From contig NZ_CP029008.1 of the NCBI RefSeq assembly GCF_024585165.1, positions 1,116,001 through 1,180,000 of the forward strand: 64,000 nucleotides of DNA. Direction: 5' to 3'. Numbering within the stretch: the first letter of the stretch is position 1; each line of letters begins with the position of its first letter. Below the pieces are notes generated by a model, which was not told where the DNA came from, searched no databases, and was given only the letters and a program-made list of their open reading frames with translations. The stretch comes from Bradyrhizobium sp. WBOS07. GTDB taxonomy: Bacteria; Pseudomonadota; Alphaproteobacteria; Rhizobiales; Xanthobacteraceae. The position numbers were made by a program, and so were the translations under genes. Positions 28,190 to 37,724 of the stretch are shown here, one piece after another.

Positions 28190-29275
28190 TCAGCGCTGGG
28201 GAGCGCGATCCGCATCCAAAGCCAGCAGCAGCTCGGCAACCCGGTTGGCGGACGCCGTCCATTCCGCGAGCTTGGCATAATTGTCCGTGAACCAGTTGAA
28301 GGCGGTCTGGACAACGACGAATGCTGCCGACGCCTGAACCACTTCGCCGAGCGTCATGGTGTCGTCGAGGTACTTGGGCAGGCAAAGCAGCAGGCCGACC
28401 ACCGGCGTCACCAGCAGACCCGAATAAGTGACCAACGTCATCCGCATCAATTGCCAGCAGTAGATCCGCCAGATCGCAATCACGGCTTTCAAGGCGGCGC
28501 CGACGGCGTGGCGGCTATTCATGCCGGCCTCCGGCACCACCTTGCCTTCGCGGGTCTCGCGCACATGGGTTCCGATCGCCCGCAACTCGGCTTCCATGCG
28601 CTTGTTCTCCTCGATGACCCGGGTCAGCCGCCCGGCTGTCAGCCAGATGCCGATCGCCAGCAGCGCGGAATACGCGATCACCGCGAGGACGAGGTAACCG
28701 GGAATCGCAAAGGCGATGCCGTCGAACGCGATCTCGAGGCTGCCACCGACCGACCATAGCAACCCGACGAAGGTTGCGATCGTAAGCACCGATTGAAGCA
28801 GGCCGGTGACCAGATCGATCGGGAGGTCGGTCGCAACCCTGGCGTCTTCGGCAATGCGGTATTCCGGCGCCTCGTGATGTCCCTCGATGGCGCTGCGCCT
28901 CGGACGACGATCGTCGGTCAGCCAGTCGCTATAGAGGCAATTGCTCAGCCACTCGCGCCACGAACGCTGCAGGGTCATCCGCGCCCACACCGAGAACACG
29001 GTCAAAGCGATGCTCGCCGCGGCCAGCGGCACAAACCGAACTGCCTGGTACAGCAGCTCAGCCTGATCCTTCCGGCCGATGGCGTTGAAGAAATCCCGGT
29101 TCCAGAAGTTCAGTCCATACTGCGTCAGGAGTTGCAGGACGACGTTGACGATCAACGCGACCACCAAAAGCCACGCTGTCCAGGCGGTTGATCCGCGCCA
29201 GTATCCTGAGGCGCTCTGCCAGAAGCGGCCGAGAAGCTGCTTTTCACCCCGGGCTAAAGAGGTCCTCATCAGCAT
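28190..29275 (-). CDS. ABC-type transporter membrane domain without ATPase (YddA/ABCD-like)
   Basis: The 361-residue protein covers a complete ABC_membrane_2 domain. It has six helices, beginning with WLLVVALIVNVVLQLLTQYG, the segment FWNRDFFNAIGRKDQ, and the loop EYRIAEDARVATDLPIDLVT, the equivalent of the YddA-type NPDQRIAED loop. It stops at ANRVAELLLALDADRAPQR, exactly where the nucleotide-binding domain normally begins. No Walker A or ABC signature follows in any frame in the 88-base gap to purC. It may use an ATPase encoded elsewhere, act as an SbmA-like ion-driven importer, or be a remnant. The start is uncertain, with several Met codons near 29275. Confidence 0.75.
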   Translation of the reverse strand: MLMRTSLARGEKQLLGRFWQSASGYWRGSTAWTAWLLVVALIVNVVLQLLTQYGLNFWNRDFFNAIGRKDQAELLYQAVRFVPLAAASIALTVFSVWARMTLQRSWREWLSNCLYSDWLTDDRRPRRSAIEGHHEAPEYRIAEDARVATDLPIDLVTGLLQSVLTIATFVGLLWSVGGSLEIAFDGIAFAIPGYLVLAVIAYSALLAIGIWLTAGRLTRVIEENKRMEAELRAIGTHVRETREGKVVPEAGMNSRHAVGAALKAVIAIWRIYCWQLMRMTLVTYSGLLVTPVVGLLLCLPKYLDDTMTLGEVVQASAAFVVVQTAFNWFTDNYAKLAEWTASANRVAELLLALDADRAPQR

Positions 29276-29382
29276 GAGCTGAGCCGCAAATCCTGCGCGC
29301 GCGCCACCCCTATGGTGCCGCACGCGCCAAATTAGGCGGTCTTGCCCGAAGCCGCTTGACCTGCGTCAAGCGATGCTGGCGG

Positions 29383-30876
29383 CTACACCCCCGCCATCAT
29401 CACGTATTTGATCTCGACATATTCTTCCATGCCGTGACGCGAGCCTTCACGGCCGAGGCCGCTTTCCTTGACGCCGCCGAAGGGCGCGACCTCGGTGGTG
29501 ATCAGGCCGGTGTTGACGCCGACCATGCCCGATTCCAGCGCTTCAGCGACGCGCCAGACGCGGCCGATATCGCGGGAGTAGAAATACGAGGCGAGGCCGA
29601 ACGGCGAGGCATTGCACATCGCGATGACGTCGGCCTCGTCCTTGAAGCGGATCACCGGCGCGAGCGGACCGAAGGTCTCCTCATGCGACACCAGCGAATC
29701 CGGCTTGACGTCGGCCAGCACCGTCGGCTCGAAGAACGAGCGGCCGAGCTCGCTGCGCTTGCCGCCGGTCACGACCTTGGCACCGCGCTTGACGGCGTCG
29801 GCGATGTGACGCTCGACCTTGTCGATCGCCTTCATGTTGATCAGCGGGCCTTGCGTGACGCCGCTCTCGGTGCCGTCGCCGACCTTCATCGCCGCGACCT
29901 TTGCCGACAGCTTCTTCACGAACTCGTCGTAGATCTTGTCCTGGGCGTAGATGCGGTTGGCGCAGACGCAGGTCTGGCCCATGTTGCGATATTTCGAGAC
30001 GATGGCGCCCTCGACCGCGGCGTCGATGTCGGCGTCGTCGAATACCACGAAAGGCGCGTTGCCGCCGAGCTCGAGGCCAAGCCGCTTCACGCCGACTGAG
30101 GCCTGCTGGTAGAGGATCTTGCCGACCGCGGTTGAGCCGGTGAAGCCGACGAAGCGCACCGCCGGATGCTCGCACAGCACCTTGCCGATCGGCGGTGCGT
30201 CACCCGTGACGATGTTGAGCACGCCCCTGGGGATGCCGGCCTTCTCGGCCAGCACCGCGAGCGCCAGCGCCGACAGCGGCGTCTCGTTGGCGGGCTTGAG
30301 CACCACGGTGCAACCGGCCGCGAGCGCCGGGGACACCTTGCGCGTGATCATCGAGTTCGGGAAATTCCACGGCGTGATGGCGCCGCAGACGCCGATCGGC
30401 TGCTTGATCGCGAGCAGCCGCGCATCGGGCCGCTGGCTCGGAATGGTCTCGCCATAGACGCGCCTCGCCTCCTCGGCGAAGAATTCAATATAGGCAGCGC
30501 CGATATCGACCTCACCGAGCGCCTCCGAGAGCGGCTTGCCCTGCTCCGAGGTGAGGATCAGCGCGAGGTCCTCGCGGTTGGCGATGATCAGCTCGAACCA
30601 TTTGCGCAGGATGTTGGAGCGCTGCTTGGCGGTGTGCTTGGCCCAGGCCGGAAACGCGCGCTGAGCGGCTTCGACCGCCTTGGTGGTCTCGTCCGCGCCC
30701 AGCTGCGGGACCTTTGCCAGCTCGACACCGGTCGCGGGATTGTTGACGGCGAACACCGGCGTGCCGACCCAGGCCCCGTCGATGTAGCAGGCCTCCTTCA
30801 GGAGCGAGGGGTCCTTCAGCCGGTCGCGCAGGGTGGCAGTGGCTTGCGGGGCGCGTGCGGCGGCGGTCGGTGTCAT
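29383..30876 (-). CDS. gabD: NAD(P)-dependent succinate-semialdehyde dehydrogenase-like aldehyde dehydrogenase
   Basis: The 497-residue protein has the aldehyde dehydrogenase pattern: ITPWNFPNSMITRKVSPALA, FTGSTAVGK, the catalytic Glu in LELGGNAPFVVF and the catalytic Cys in NMGQTCVCANRIY. The CVCANR form of the Cys motif is typical of GabD-type succinate-semialdehyde dehydrogenases, which feed 4-aminobutyrate carbon into the TCA cycle; related enzymes oxidise glutarate semialdehyde. ATG 30876 has AAGGGAG 7 bases upstream. No GABA transaminase is adjacent, so the substrate is inferred from sequence alone. Confidence 0.9.
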   Translation of the reverse strand: MTPTAAARAPQATATLRDRLKDPSLLKEACYIDGAWVGTPVFAVNNPATGVELAKVPQLGADETTKAVEAAQRAFPAWAKHTAKQRSNILRKWFELIIANREDLALILTSEQGKPLSEALGEVDIGAAYIEFFAEEARRVYGETIPSQRPDARLLAIKQPIGVCGAITPWNFPNSMITRKVSPALAAGCTVVLKPANETPLSALALAVLAEKAGIPRGVLNIVTGDAPPIGKVLCEHPAVRFVGFTGSTAVGKILYQQASVGVKRLGLELGGNAPFVVFDDADIDAAVEGAIVSKYRNMGQTCVCANRIYAQDKIYDEFVKKLSAKVAAMKVGDGTESGVTQGPLINMKAIDKVERHIADAVKRGAKVVTGGKRSELGRSFFEPTVLADVKPDSLVSHEETFGPLAPVIRFKDEADVIAMCNASPFGLASYFYSRDIGRVWRVAEALESGMVGVNTGLITTEVAPFGGVKESGLGREGSRHGMEEYVEIKYVMMAGV

Positions 30877-31004
30877 GGCGTACTCCCTTAGGCAATCGGA
30901 CTTGGGGCGATCGGATCGGCCCGGAATATAGGGGCAAGCGGTGCCGAATGCACCGCCCCGTAACGCACATCTGCTGATAGCCAAGTCGGGAGCGGCTGAT
31001 TCTT

Positions 31005-31029
31005 CACCTCTCCCCAGCGGGGAGAGGTG
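31005..31029. repeat. Short hairpin of the CCTCTCCC family
   Basis: CACCTCTCCCC pairs with GGGGAGAGGTG around AGC, a perfect 11-bp stem. It lies between two - strand genes and has no T run, so a terminator function is not clear. Confidence 0.7.
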
Positions 31030-31064
31030 GCCACCGCGAACGCGGAAGCAGATACTGTCAGTGG

Positions 31065-31385
31065 TTACGCCGCGCCGCTCATATAGGTCTCACGGCGGCC
31101 GATCATGCGCTCGGCGGCCGCCTTGGCGTCGGCCTTCGTGGACGTCGCGCAGGTCCGGTATTCGAGATCCGGGACATGAGACGTGTCGCGGCGGCCGAAC
31201 CATGACTTCGAGCCGACCGGCAGCAGCGCCAGCGCCTGCGCCAGATTGTCCACCGCCCCGAAGGAGTAGAGTGCGCCGGTGCCGGCGACGCGGACCTCGT
31301 AGATCCCAGGCGAAATCGGCGCCTCAAGGTTCTCGCCCCGTCCGGGACGGGGATAGCGCTTCCATTCGCTCCAGGTCGAAATCAT
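31065..31385 (-). CDS. Small protein resembling a degenerate GIY-YIG domain, 106 aa
   Basis: No family name is certain. The protein starts MISTWSEWKRYPRPGRG and continues PISPGIYEVRVAGTGALYSF then GAVDNLAQALALLP. It ends with EYRTCATSTKADAKAAAERM. The spacing of GIY, the following strand ending in FG, the NL helix and the late alanine-rich helix resembles the GIY-YIG nuclease fold. The second tyrosine motif and the catalytic Arg/Glu are not clearly present, so nuclease activity is doubtful. ATG 31385 has GAGGGGG 8 bases upstream. It is divergent from the serine hydrolase downstream. Confidence 0.65.
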   Translation of the reverse strand: MISTWSEWKRYPRPGRGENLEAPISPGIYEVRVAGTGALYSFGAVDNLAQALALLPVGSKSWFGRRDTSHVPDLEYRTCATSTKADAKAAAERMIGRRETYMSGAA

Positions 31386-31730
31386 CTGAGGTCCCCCTCG
31401 CCGCCCATCCACGGCCGGCAACATTTGCATCAAGTCTTATCGGCTCGTCGATCCGGCCAAGTGCTGAACGCGGCAGCTCACGAAATGTTTCAAGGGCTCG
31501 AGAACCGCGAAGCCCTCGCGTGAAACCCATCCAAGGTGAAGCGAGGCACGTCGATCCACCGCAGATTGCAAAAGAGCGTAGGCGCTCAGCCGCGTTGTCG
31601 TCCTGCGCTAGATCAAGATCGTCAAGTCACGACATCGCGACCGGTGCAGGTCCACAGACGCGCTTGCCGCGCCGGACATCCGGGAGGACAATTGATCGCT
31701 TCCAACAATAATCAAACCCGAGGAAACGCC
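31386..31730. other. Divergent intergenic region without a recognised gene
   Basis: Short open frames on both strands lack ribosome sites and codon bias. It must hold the promoters of the two divergent genes, but no clear -35/-10 pair stands out. Confidence 0.5.
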
Positions 31731-32927
31731 ATGCAAAGCAAAGCTGAGATCGATGAGATCCTGCGTCAGAAAAGCGACGCCAAGGAGATTCCCGGCGTCG
31801 TCGCCATCGCCGCCAGCGGTAACGACGTGCTGTATCAGGGCGCGTTCGGCAAGCGCGATCTGTCGAAGCCCGATCCGATGACCGCCGACAGCGTGTTCTG
31901 GATCGCCTCGATGACGAAGGCGGTGACATCGGCGGGTGCGATGCAGCTGGTCGAGCAGGGCAAGCTGTCCCTGGATGCGCCGATCGGCGAGCTGCTGCCC
32001 GATCTCGCGGCACCGCAAGTGCTCGAAGGCTTCGACGCCAAGGGCGAGGCGAAGCTGCGGCCGGCCAAGCGGCCGATCACGCTGCGCCAGCTCATGACCC
32101 ACACCGCCGGCTTCTGCTACAATATGTGGAACGGCGATCTCGCGGTCTATCTCGACAAGCACGGCATTCCCGCCATCACCACCTGCCAGAATGCGGCGCT
32201 GAAGACCCCTGTCATGACCGACCCTGGCACGCGCTGGGAGTACGGCACCAACATCGATTTCGTCGGCAAGGCGGTGGAAGCCGTCAGCGGCAAGCGGCTG
32301 GACGCCTATTTGCGCGACAATCTGTTCAACCCGCTCGGCATGAGCGACACGGCGTTCAAGATCACCGAGAGCATGCGCAAACGCCTCGTCGGCATGCATG
32401 CGCGCGGCGAGGACGGCCAGCTCGCATCGATTCCGTTCGAGCTCGAGCAGGAGCCTGAATTCCACATGGGTGGCGGCGGCCTCTACTCGACCGCGGCGGA
32501 CTACATCAAGTTCACCCAGATGATCCTCAACAAGGGACGCGGCAACGGGAACCAGGTGCTGAAGGCCGAAACCGTCGCGACGATGGGGCAGAACCACATC
32601 GGCGACCTCGCCATGGGCAAGATGACCACGGCGGCGCCGATGTACACCAACGACGTCGATCTTTATCCGGAGCAGGTGAAGAAGTGGGGCCTCAGCTTCA
32701 TGATCAACACCGCCAAGACGGCGGAAGGCCGCAGCGCCGGCAGCCTCGCCTGGGCGGGCCTTGCCAACACCTATTACTGGATCGATCCTGCCCGCGACGT
32801 CACGGGCGTGATCCTGATGCAGCTGCTCCCGTTCGCCGATGCGAAATGCCTGGAGGCGTTCGCGGGATTCGAGCGTGGGGTCTATGCCGGGCTCGATGCT
32901 GCCGGAAGCGGGCAGAAGGCGGCGTGA
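31731..32927 (+). CDS. Serine hydrolase (beta-lactamase class C / esterase family)
   Basis: The 398-residue protein has SxxK as SMTK (Ser60-Lys63), the HTAG segment (MTHTAGFCY) and a second-Tyr motif WEYGTN (Tyr171). It has no signal peptide, so it is probably cytoplasmic, and resembles EstB-type esterases rather than beta-lactamases. ATG 31731 follows CGAGGA by 7 bases. It is only distantly similar to the exported hydrolase at 23241-24668. The natural substrate is unknown. Confidence 0.9.
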   Translation: MQSKAEIDEILRQKSDAKEIPGVVAIAASGNDVLYQGAFGKRDLSKPDPMTADSVFWIASMTKAVTSAGAMQLVEQGKLSLDAPIGELLPDLAAPQVLEGFDAKGEAKLRPAKRPITLRQLMTHTAGFCYNMWNGDLAVYLDKHGIPAITTCQNAALKTPVMTDPGTRWEYGTNIDFVGKAVEAVSGKRLDAYLRDNLFNPLGMSDTAFKITESMRKRLVGMHARGEDGQLASIPFELEQEPEFHMGGGGLYSTAADYIKFTQMILNKGRGNGNQVLKAETVATMGQNHIGDLAMGKMTTAAPMYTNDVDLYPEQVKKWGLSFMINTAKTAEGRSAGSLAWAGLANTYYWIDPARDVTGVILMQLLPFADAKCLEAFAGFERGVYAGLDAAGSGQKAA

Positions 32928-32948
32928 GAAACCGCTCTCTCACCACGC

Positions 32949-33071
32949 GTCATGGCCGGGCTTGTCCCGGCCATCCACGCCTCACCGTGCGGAACGAAGA
33001 ACGTGGATGCCCGGGCCTTCGCCGCGCCAAAGCGGCTTCGGCCGCGCAGGCGGGACGAGCCCGGGCATGAC
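32949..33071. repeat. Intergenic palindromic repeat, GTCATGGCCGGG family, copy 1
   Basis: GTCATGGCCGGGCTTGTCCC at the left and GACGAGCCCGGGCATGACG at the right are inverted copies, with inner hairpins in between. Copies occur at 39398-39482 and 58671-58757. Confidence 0.82.
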
Positions 33072-33118
33072 GACCGAAGGCGACCGCACCGACCATTTTT
33101 TGACGAGGGGATTTCGAC

Positions 33119-34825
33119 TTGGCTGATAATCTGGCCGATAAAGCGGATAGTTACGTTTGCGGCGTCTCGGACACGCCGCTGCTCGGCGACACCATCGGTC
33201 GCAGCCTCGACCGTGCGGTCCGGCGCTGGGGCAATCGCGAGGCGCTGGTCTCGCCCAGCCACGGCGTCAGATGGACCTGGAGAGAATTCGCCGAGCGGGT
33301 CGACGCGCTCGCCGCGGGCTTTCTCGCGCTGAGGCTCGAACGCGGCGAGCGGATCGGCATCTGGTCGCTGAACCGGCCGGAATGGACGCTGACCCAGTTC
33401 GCCGCCGCCAAGGCCGGCCTGATCCTGGTGACGATCAATCCGGCCTACCGCCTCAGCGAGCTGGAATTCGCGCTGAAGAAGGTCGGCTGCGCGGCGATCG
33501 TCACCGCCACCGCGTTCAAGACCAGCAATTACATGGAGATGCTCAACACGCTGCTGCCGGAGCTGGCGGGTGCCACGCCCGGACACTTGCGAGCAGCGCG
33601 ATTGCCGGCGTTGCGGATGGTGATCCAGATCGGCGGCCCGGCGGCGTCAGGCACGATCCCGTTCGACGAGATCGCGGGGATGGGCCAGGCCACGCATCGC
33701 GAACGGCTTGCCCAGCTCGGCGCTACGCTTCAGTTCGACGACCCCGTCAACATCCAGTTCACCAGCGGCACCACGGGATCGCCGAAGGGCGTCACGCTGA
33801 CCCACCACAACATCCTCAACAACGGCTACTTCACCGGACGCGCCATGCGCCTGACCGAACAGGACCGCATCTGCATTCCGGTGCCACTCTATCATTGCTT
33901 CGGCATGGTGATGGGCAACCTCGCCTCGGTCACGCTCGGCGCCACCATGGTCTACCCGGGCGAGGGCTTCGATCCGCTCGCGACGCTGCGCGCGGTCGAA
34001 CAGGAGAAATGCACCGCCCTGTATGGCGTGCCGACCATGTTCATCGCCGAGCTCGACCACCCCGAGTTCAAGACGTTCGATTTGAAGTCGCTGCGCACCG
34101 GCATCATGGCCGGCGCGCCCTGCCCGATCGAGGTGATGAAGCGCGTCAACACCGAGATGAACATGCGCGAGGTCACCATTGCCTATGGCATGACCGAGAC
34201 CAGCCCGGTCAGCTTCCAGAGCGCCGTGGACGACCCGCTGGAGCGCCGCGTCTCCACCGTCGGCCGCATTCATCCGCATGTGGAGGTCAAGATCGTCGAT
34301 CTTGAAGGAAAGATCGTCGAGCGCGGCGAACGCGGCGAGCTCTGCACCCGCGGCTACAGCGTCATGCTGGGCTATTGGGAGGAGAAGGAAAAGACGGCCG
34401 ACGTGCTCGATGCTAATGGCTGGATGCACACCGGTGATCTCGCGGTCATCGACGACGAGGGCTATTGCAACATCGTCGGCCGCATCAAGGATCTGGTGAT
34501 TCGCGGCGGCGAGAACCTCTATCCGCGCGAGATCGAGGAGTTTCTGTACCGCCACCCCAAGATCCAGGACGTGCAGATCTTTGGCGTTGCGGACACCCGT
34601 TACGGCGAGGAGCTCTGCGCCTGGATCCGCGTCAGGCCCGGCGAGACGCTGACCGCCGAAGAGGTGCGCGCCTTCTGCGACGGCCAGATCGCCCACAACA
34701 AGATCCCGCGCTACGTCGAGTTCGTCGACGAATTTCCGATGACGGTGACGGGCAAGATCCAGAAATTCGTGATGCGCGATGCCGTGGAGCAACGGCTGGG
34801 GCTGAAGGCGGCGAAGACGGCGTGA
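33119..34825 (+). CDS. AMP-binding acyl-CoA synthetase
   Basis: The 568-residue enzyme activates a carboxylic acid to acyl-AMP and then acyl-CoA. The P-loop [18 protein letters not shown], the motif [19 protein letters not shown], and [20 protein letters not shown] are all present, with the C-terminal catalytic Lys in MTVTGKIQK. The sequence resembles medium- to long-chain fatty acid ligases annotated FadD-like, but the chain length cannot be told. The start is TTG at 33119, supported by GAGGGG 9 bases upstream and by the family-like N-terminus. It starts 192 bases after the serine hydrolase, with a repeat in between. Confidence 0.92.
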   Translation: MADNLADKADSYVCGVSDTPLLGDTIGRSLDRAVRRWGNREALVSPSHGVRWTWREFAERVDALAAGFLALRLERGERIGIWSLNRPEWTLTQFAAAKAGLILVTINPAYRLSELEFALKKVGCAAIVTATAFKTSNYMEMLNTLLPELAGATPGHLRAARLPALRMVIQIGGPAASGTIPFDEIAGMGQATHRERLAQLGATLQFDDPVNIQFTSGTTGSPKGVTLTHHNILNNGYFTGRAMRLTEQDRICIPVPLYHCFGMVMGNLASVTLGATMVYPGEGFDPLATLRAVEQEKCTALYGVPTMFIAELDHPEFKTFDLKSLRTGIMAGAPCPIEVMKRVNTEMNMREVTIAYGMTETSPVSFQSAVDDPLERRVSTVGRIHPHVEVKIVDLEGKIVERGERGELCTRGYSVMLGYWEEKEKTADVLDANGWMHTGDLAVIDDEGYCNIVGRIKDLVIRGGENLYPREIEEFLYRHPKIQDVQIFGVADTRYGEELCAWIRVRPGETLTAEEVRAFCDGQIAHNKIPRYVEFVDEFPMTVTGKIQKFVMRDAVEQRLGLKAAKTA

Positions 34826-34853
34826 GGGGTTTAGTGCTCTCCCCTACACGATG

Positions 34854-34960
34854 GCTGTCATTCCCCGCGCAGGCAGGGAATCCAGTACGCCGCGGCTTCT
34901 CGATCGATCACAGCCCGCTCGGAGTACTGGATCGCCCGGTCTTCGCCGGGCGATGACAGC
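34854..34960. repeat. Intergenic palindromic repeat, GCTGTCAT family, copy 2
   Basis: GCTGTCATTCCCCGCGCAGG at one end and CGGGCGATGACAGC at the other, with internal AGTACTGGATCGCCCGG, as in 25979-26085. It lies between convergent genes. Confidence 0.82.
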
Positions 34961-34981
34961 TGAGGATGGGCACGACTTCGT

Positions 34982-35983
34982 CTATGCCGTGAGCCCGCGC
35001 TGCTGCGCCAGCTCCTTCAGCGACACCAGCGGACGGGCGCCGATGTGCTGGATCACTTCGGCGGCGGCGAGCGCGCCGAGCTCGCCGCACTGCTTGTAGG
35101 CCAGATTGCGCGCCAGGCCATACAGGAAGCCCGCGGCGAACAGATCGCCGGCGCCGGTGGTATCGACCACCTTGTCGACCGGGAAGGCCGGCGCAGCGAC
35201 GGCATCTTCAGACGAGACCACCATGCAGCCCTTCTCGCTGCGGGTGACCACGCCGAGATTGACATCGTTGCGCAGCTGCTTCAGCGCGGTGTCGAAGTCG
35301 GAAGTCATGTAGAGCGAATGCAGCTCGGACTCGTTGGCAAAGACGATGTCGACGGTGCCGCCCCGCATCAACGAGAGAAACTCGTCGCGATAGCGGTCGA
35401 CGCAGAACGAATCCGACAGCGTCAACGCCACCTTGCGCTTGGCATCATGGGCGATCTTGGCCGCCTTGACGAAGGCGTCCTTGGCGTTCTTGGGGTCCCA
35501 GAGATAGCCCTCGAGATAGACGATCCCGGCGCCGGCGATCTCGGCCGGGTCGATATCGGCGGGCGACAGGTCCTGCGCCGCGCCGAGATAGGTGTTCATG
35601 GTGCGCTCGCCGTCATCCGTGACGAGGATGTAGGAGCAGCCGGTGGCGGGACCGTCCTTGGCGGCGGGCGTATTGAAGGCGACGCCGGCGGCGCGGATGT
35701 CGTGGACATAGAGCTTGCCGATCTGGTCGTCCTTGACCTTGCCGACATAGGCGGCGCGCGCCCCCAGGCTGCCGATGCCGACGATGGTGTTGGCCGCCGA
35801 GCCGCCCGAGACTTCCGTGGCCGGCCCCATGTCCTTGTAGATCGCCGCCGCCCGCGCCTCATCGATCAGGGACATGCTGCCTTTGGCCATGCCGTGCTTG
35901 ACCAGAAAAGCCTCGTCGGTCCTGACCAGCACGTCGAACAGCGCGTTGCCGATGCCGAGAACGTCATATTTCACGTCAGCCAT
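34982..35983 (-). CDS. Adenosine kinase (PfkB family)
   Basis: The 333-residue sugar kinase has the PfkB signatures GGSAANTIVGIGSLG (about residue 60) and DTTGAGDLFAAGFLYG (about 270), whose Asp is the catalytic base. The N-terminus YDVLGIGNALFDVLVRTDEAF is the form annotated as adenosine kinase in rhizobia. The reaction would salvage adenosine to AMP. Other nucleosides or sugars are possible. It is transcribed away from murJ, with 127 bases between the two starts. Confidence 0.9.
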   Translation of the reverse strand: MADVKYDVLGIGNALFDVLVRTDEAFLVKHGMAKGSMSLIDEARAAAIYKDMGPATEVSGGSAANTIVGIGSLGARAAYVGKVKDDQIGKLYVHDIRAAGVAFNTPAAKDGPATGCSYILVTDDGERTMNTYLGAAQDLSPADIDPAEIAGAGIVYLEGYLWDPKNAKDAFVKAAKIAHDAKRKVALTLSDSFCVDRYRDEFLSLMRGGTVDIVFANESELHSLYMTSDFDTALKQLRNDVNLGVVTRSEKGCMVVSSEDAVAAPAFPVDKVVDTTGAGDLFAAGFLYGLARNLAYKQCGELGALAAAEVIQHIGARPLVSLKELAQQRGLTA

Positions 35984-36110
35984 TCACCTTGATCCTGTTT
36001 GTCGGATTGCGAACCCTGCGAAAATCCGCTTCCTGTCAGCCTGAAATCCGGCTTGCGGCCTATCACGCCCGGCCGTGCGCGAGCAAGCAACGGGATGAAC
36101 TAATAGAGCA

Positions 36111-37643
36111 ATGATCCGCTCCTTCCTGACCGTCTCGACGGGAACAATGGCCTCGCGGCTGCTGGGTTTTGCGCGCGATTCCATGATTGCCGCCCTGTTG
36201 GGCACCGGCGCCGTGGCGGACGCGTTCCTGGCAGCCTTCCAGCTCGTCAACGTGGTGCGCCGGCTGCTCAGCGAGGGGGCGCTGAACGCGGCGCTGATCC
36301 CGGCCTGGCTGCGGGTGCGCGAGCGCGATGGCGAGAAGGCCGCCGCCGCATTCGCAGGACGCATGCTTGGCACGGTCAGCGCGGCCCTGGTCGCGATCTC
36401 GATCGTGATCGCGCTGGTGATGCCGCTCATCATCACGATGATCGCGCCCGGCTTTCTCGGCAGCGCGACGCTCGATCTGGCCGTCGCCAACGCGCGGCTG
36501 ATGCTGCCCTATCTCGCTTTTGCCGGACCCGTCACAGTGCTGATGGGCCTGCTGAACGCGCAGGGACGATTTGCCCTCACGGCGTTCTCGCCGCTGCTGT
36601 TCAACATCGCGCTGATCGCGGCGATTGCGATGCTGTTCATCGGGCATGCCGACGCGGGTGTCGCCGCCTGGCTGCTGGCGGCCACCGTCGGCATCGCCGG
36701 GCTGCTGCAACTCGCGATGCTGCTCTCGCAGCGAAGCGCGCGCCTCGCAACGCCGCTGCGCATCAGCTTCGACAAGGAGATGCGCGATTTCTTTGCCAAG
36801 GCCGTTCCCGGCATGATCGCAAGCTCCGGCCCGCAATGGCTGATGGTGGCCGGCGCCATCATCGCATCCGCGACCCCGTCCGCGGTATCCTGGCTCTATT
36901 TCGCCAACCGGCTGATCGAACTGCCGCTCGGCATCGTCGGCGTCGCCATGGGCACCGTGCTGGTGCCGGAGCTGACGCGCGCCGTCGCCAGCTCCGACAG
37001 GGACGCAGTGGTGCATGCCGAATCGCGCGCGCTCGAGCTGGCGGCCGGGCTGGCGCTGCCGGCGACGCTCGGCCTGATCGTATTGGCCGAGCCGATCGTA
37101 CGGCTGCTGTTCGAGCACGGCGCTTTCAGCACCGAGGACAGCATGGCGACCGCGCGTGCGCTGATATGGCTGGCGCTGGGCCTGCCGGCTCACGTGCTGA
37201 TCAAGGCCCTGTCGCCGGCCTTCTATGCCCGCAGCGACACGATGACGCCGCTGCTCGCCACCGCCAAGGGTTTTGCGGTCGCCGTCGTGCTGGCCGTGCT
37301 GCTCGGCCATTTCTTCGGCGCAAGCGGGATCGCGGCGAGCATCGCGGCCGGGGCCTGGAGCAGCGCGCTCTCCCTGCTGCGGAAAGGTGCGGCCGAGTTC
37401 GGCTTCTCGGTGGATGCGGCCGCCCGCAGCCGGCTGCCGCGGATCGTGCTCGCGGCGGCTGCGATGGGCGCCCTGCTCTGGCTGACCACGGGTCTTGTGC
37501 ACTCGGAGGCGCACGGCCTCGTCCGCTTCGTCGTGCTGGGCCTGCAGATCGGGGCCGGCATCGCCGTCTACGGCCTGTTGCTGCAGATCCTGGGGGCGGC
37601 CTCGTGGCGCGAGGCGTTCAACGCCTTGAAGCGTCCCGCCTGA
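36111..37643 (+). CDS. murJ: Lipid II flippase MurJ
   Basis: The 510-residue inner-membrane protein starts MIRSFLTVSTGTMASRLLGF and has about 14 hydrophobic helices, the MurJ/MviN design. The conserved segments RDSMIAALLGTGAVADAFLA and LPLGIVGVAMGTVLVPELTR are intact. MurJ flips undecaprenyl-linked lipid II to the periplasm for peptidoglycan polymerisation. It is followed after 81 bases by trpS, probably in the same transcript. Confidence 0.96.
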   Translation: MIRSFLTVSTGTMASRLLGFARDSMIAALLGTGAVADAFLAAFQLVNVVRRLLSEGALNAALIPAWLRVRERDGEKAAAAFAGRMLGTVSAALVAISIVIALVMPLIITMIAPGFLGSATLDLAVANARLMLPYLAFAGPVTVLMGLLNAQGRFALTAFSPLLFNIALIAAIAMLFIGHADAGVAAWLLAATVGIAGLLQLAMLLSQRSARLATPLRISFDKEMRDFFAKAVPGMIASSGPQWLMVAGAIIASATPSAVSWLYFANRLIELPLGIVGVAMGTVLVPELTRAVASSDRDAVVHAESRALELAAGLALPATLGLIVLAEPIVRLLFEHGAFSTEDSMATARALIWLALGLPAHVLIKALSPAFYARSDTMTPLLATAKGFAVAVVLAVLLGHFFGASGIAASIAAGAWSSALSLLRKGAAEFGFSVDAAARSRLPRIVLAAAAMGALLWLTTGLVHSEAHGLVRFVVLGLQIGAGIAVYGLLLQILGAASWREAFNALKRPA

Positions 37644-37724
37644 ACGGGTCAGCTATCGAATTGCCCTTGACGGGGCAGCGCCGCTGTTGGAAACGACGGC
37701 CGAATACCTATGGGAAGGCTGACC

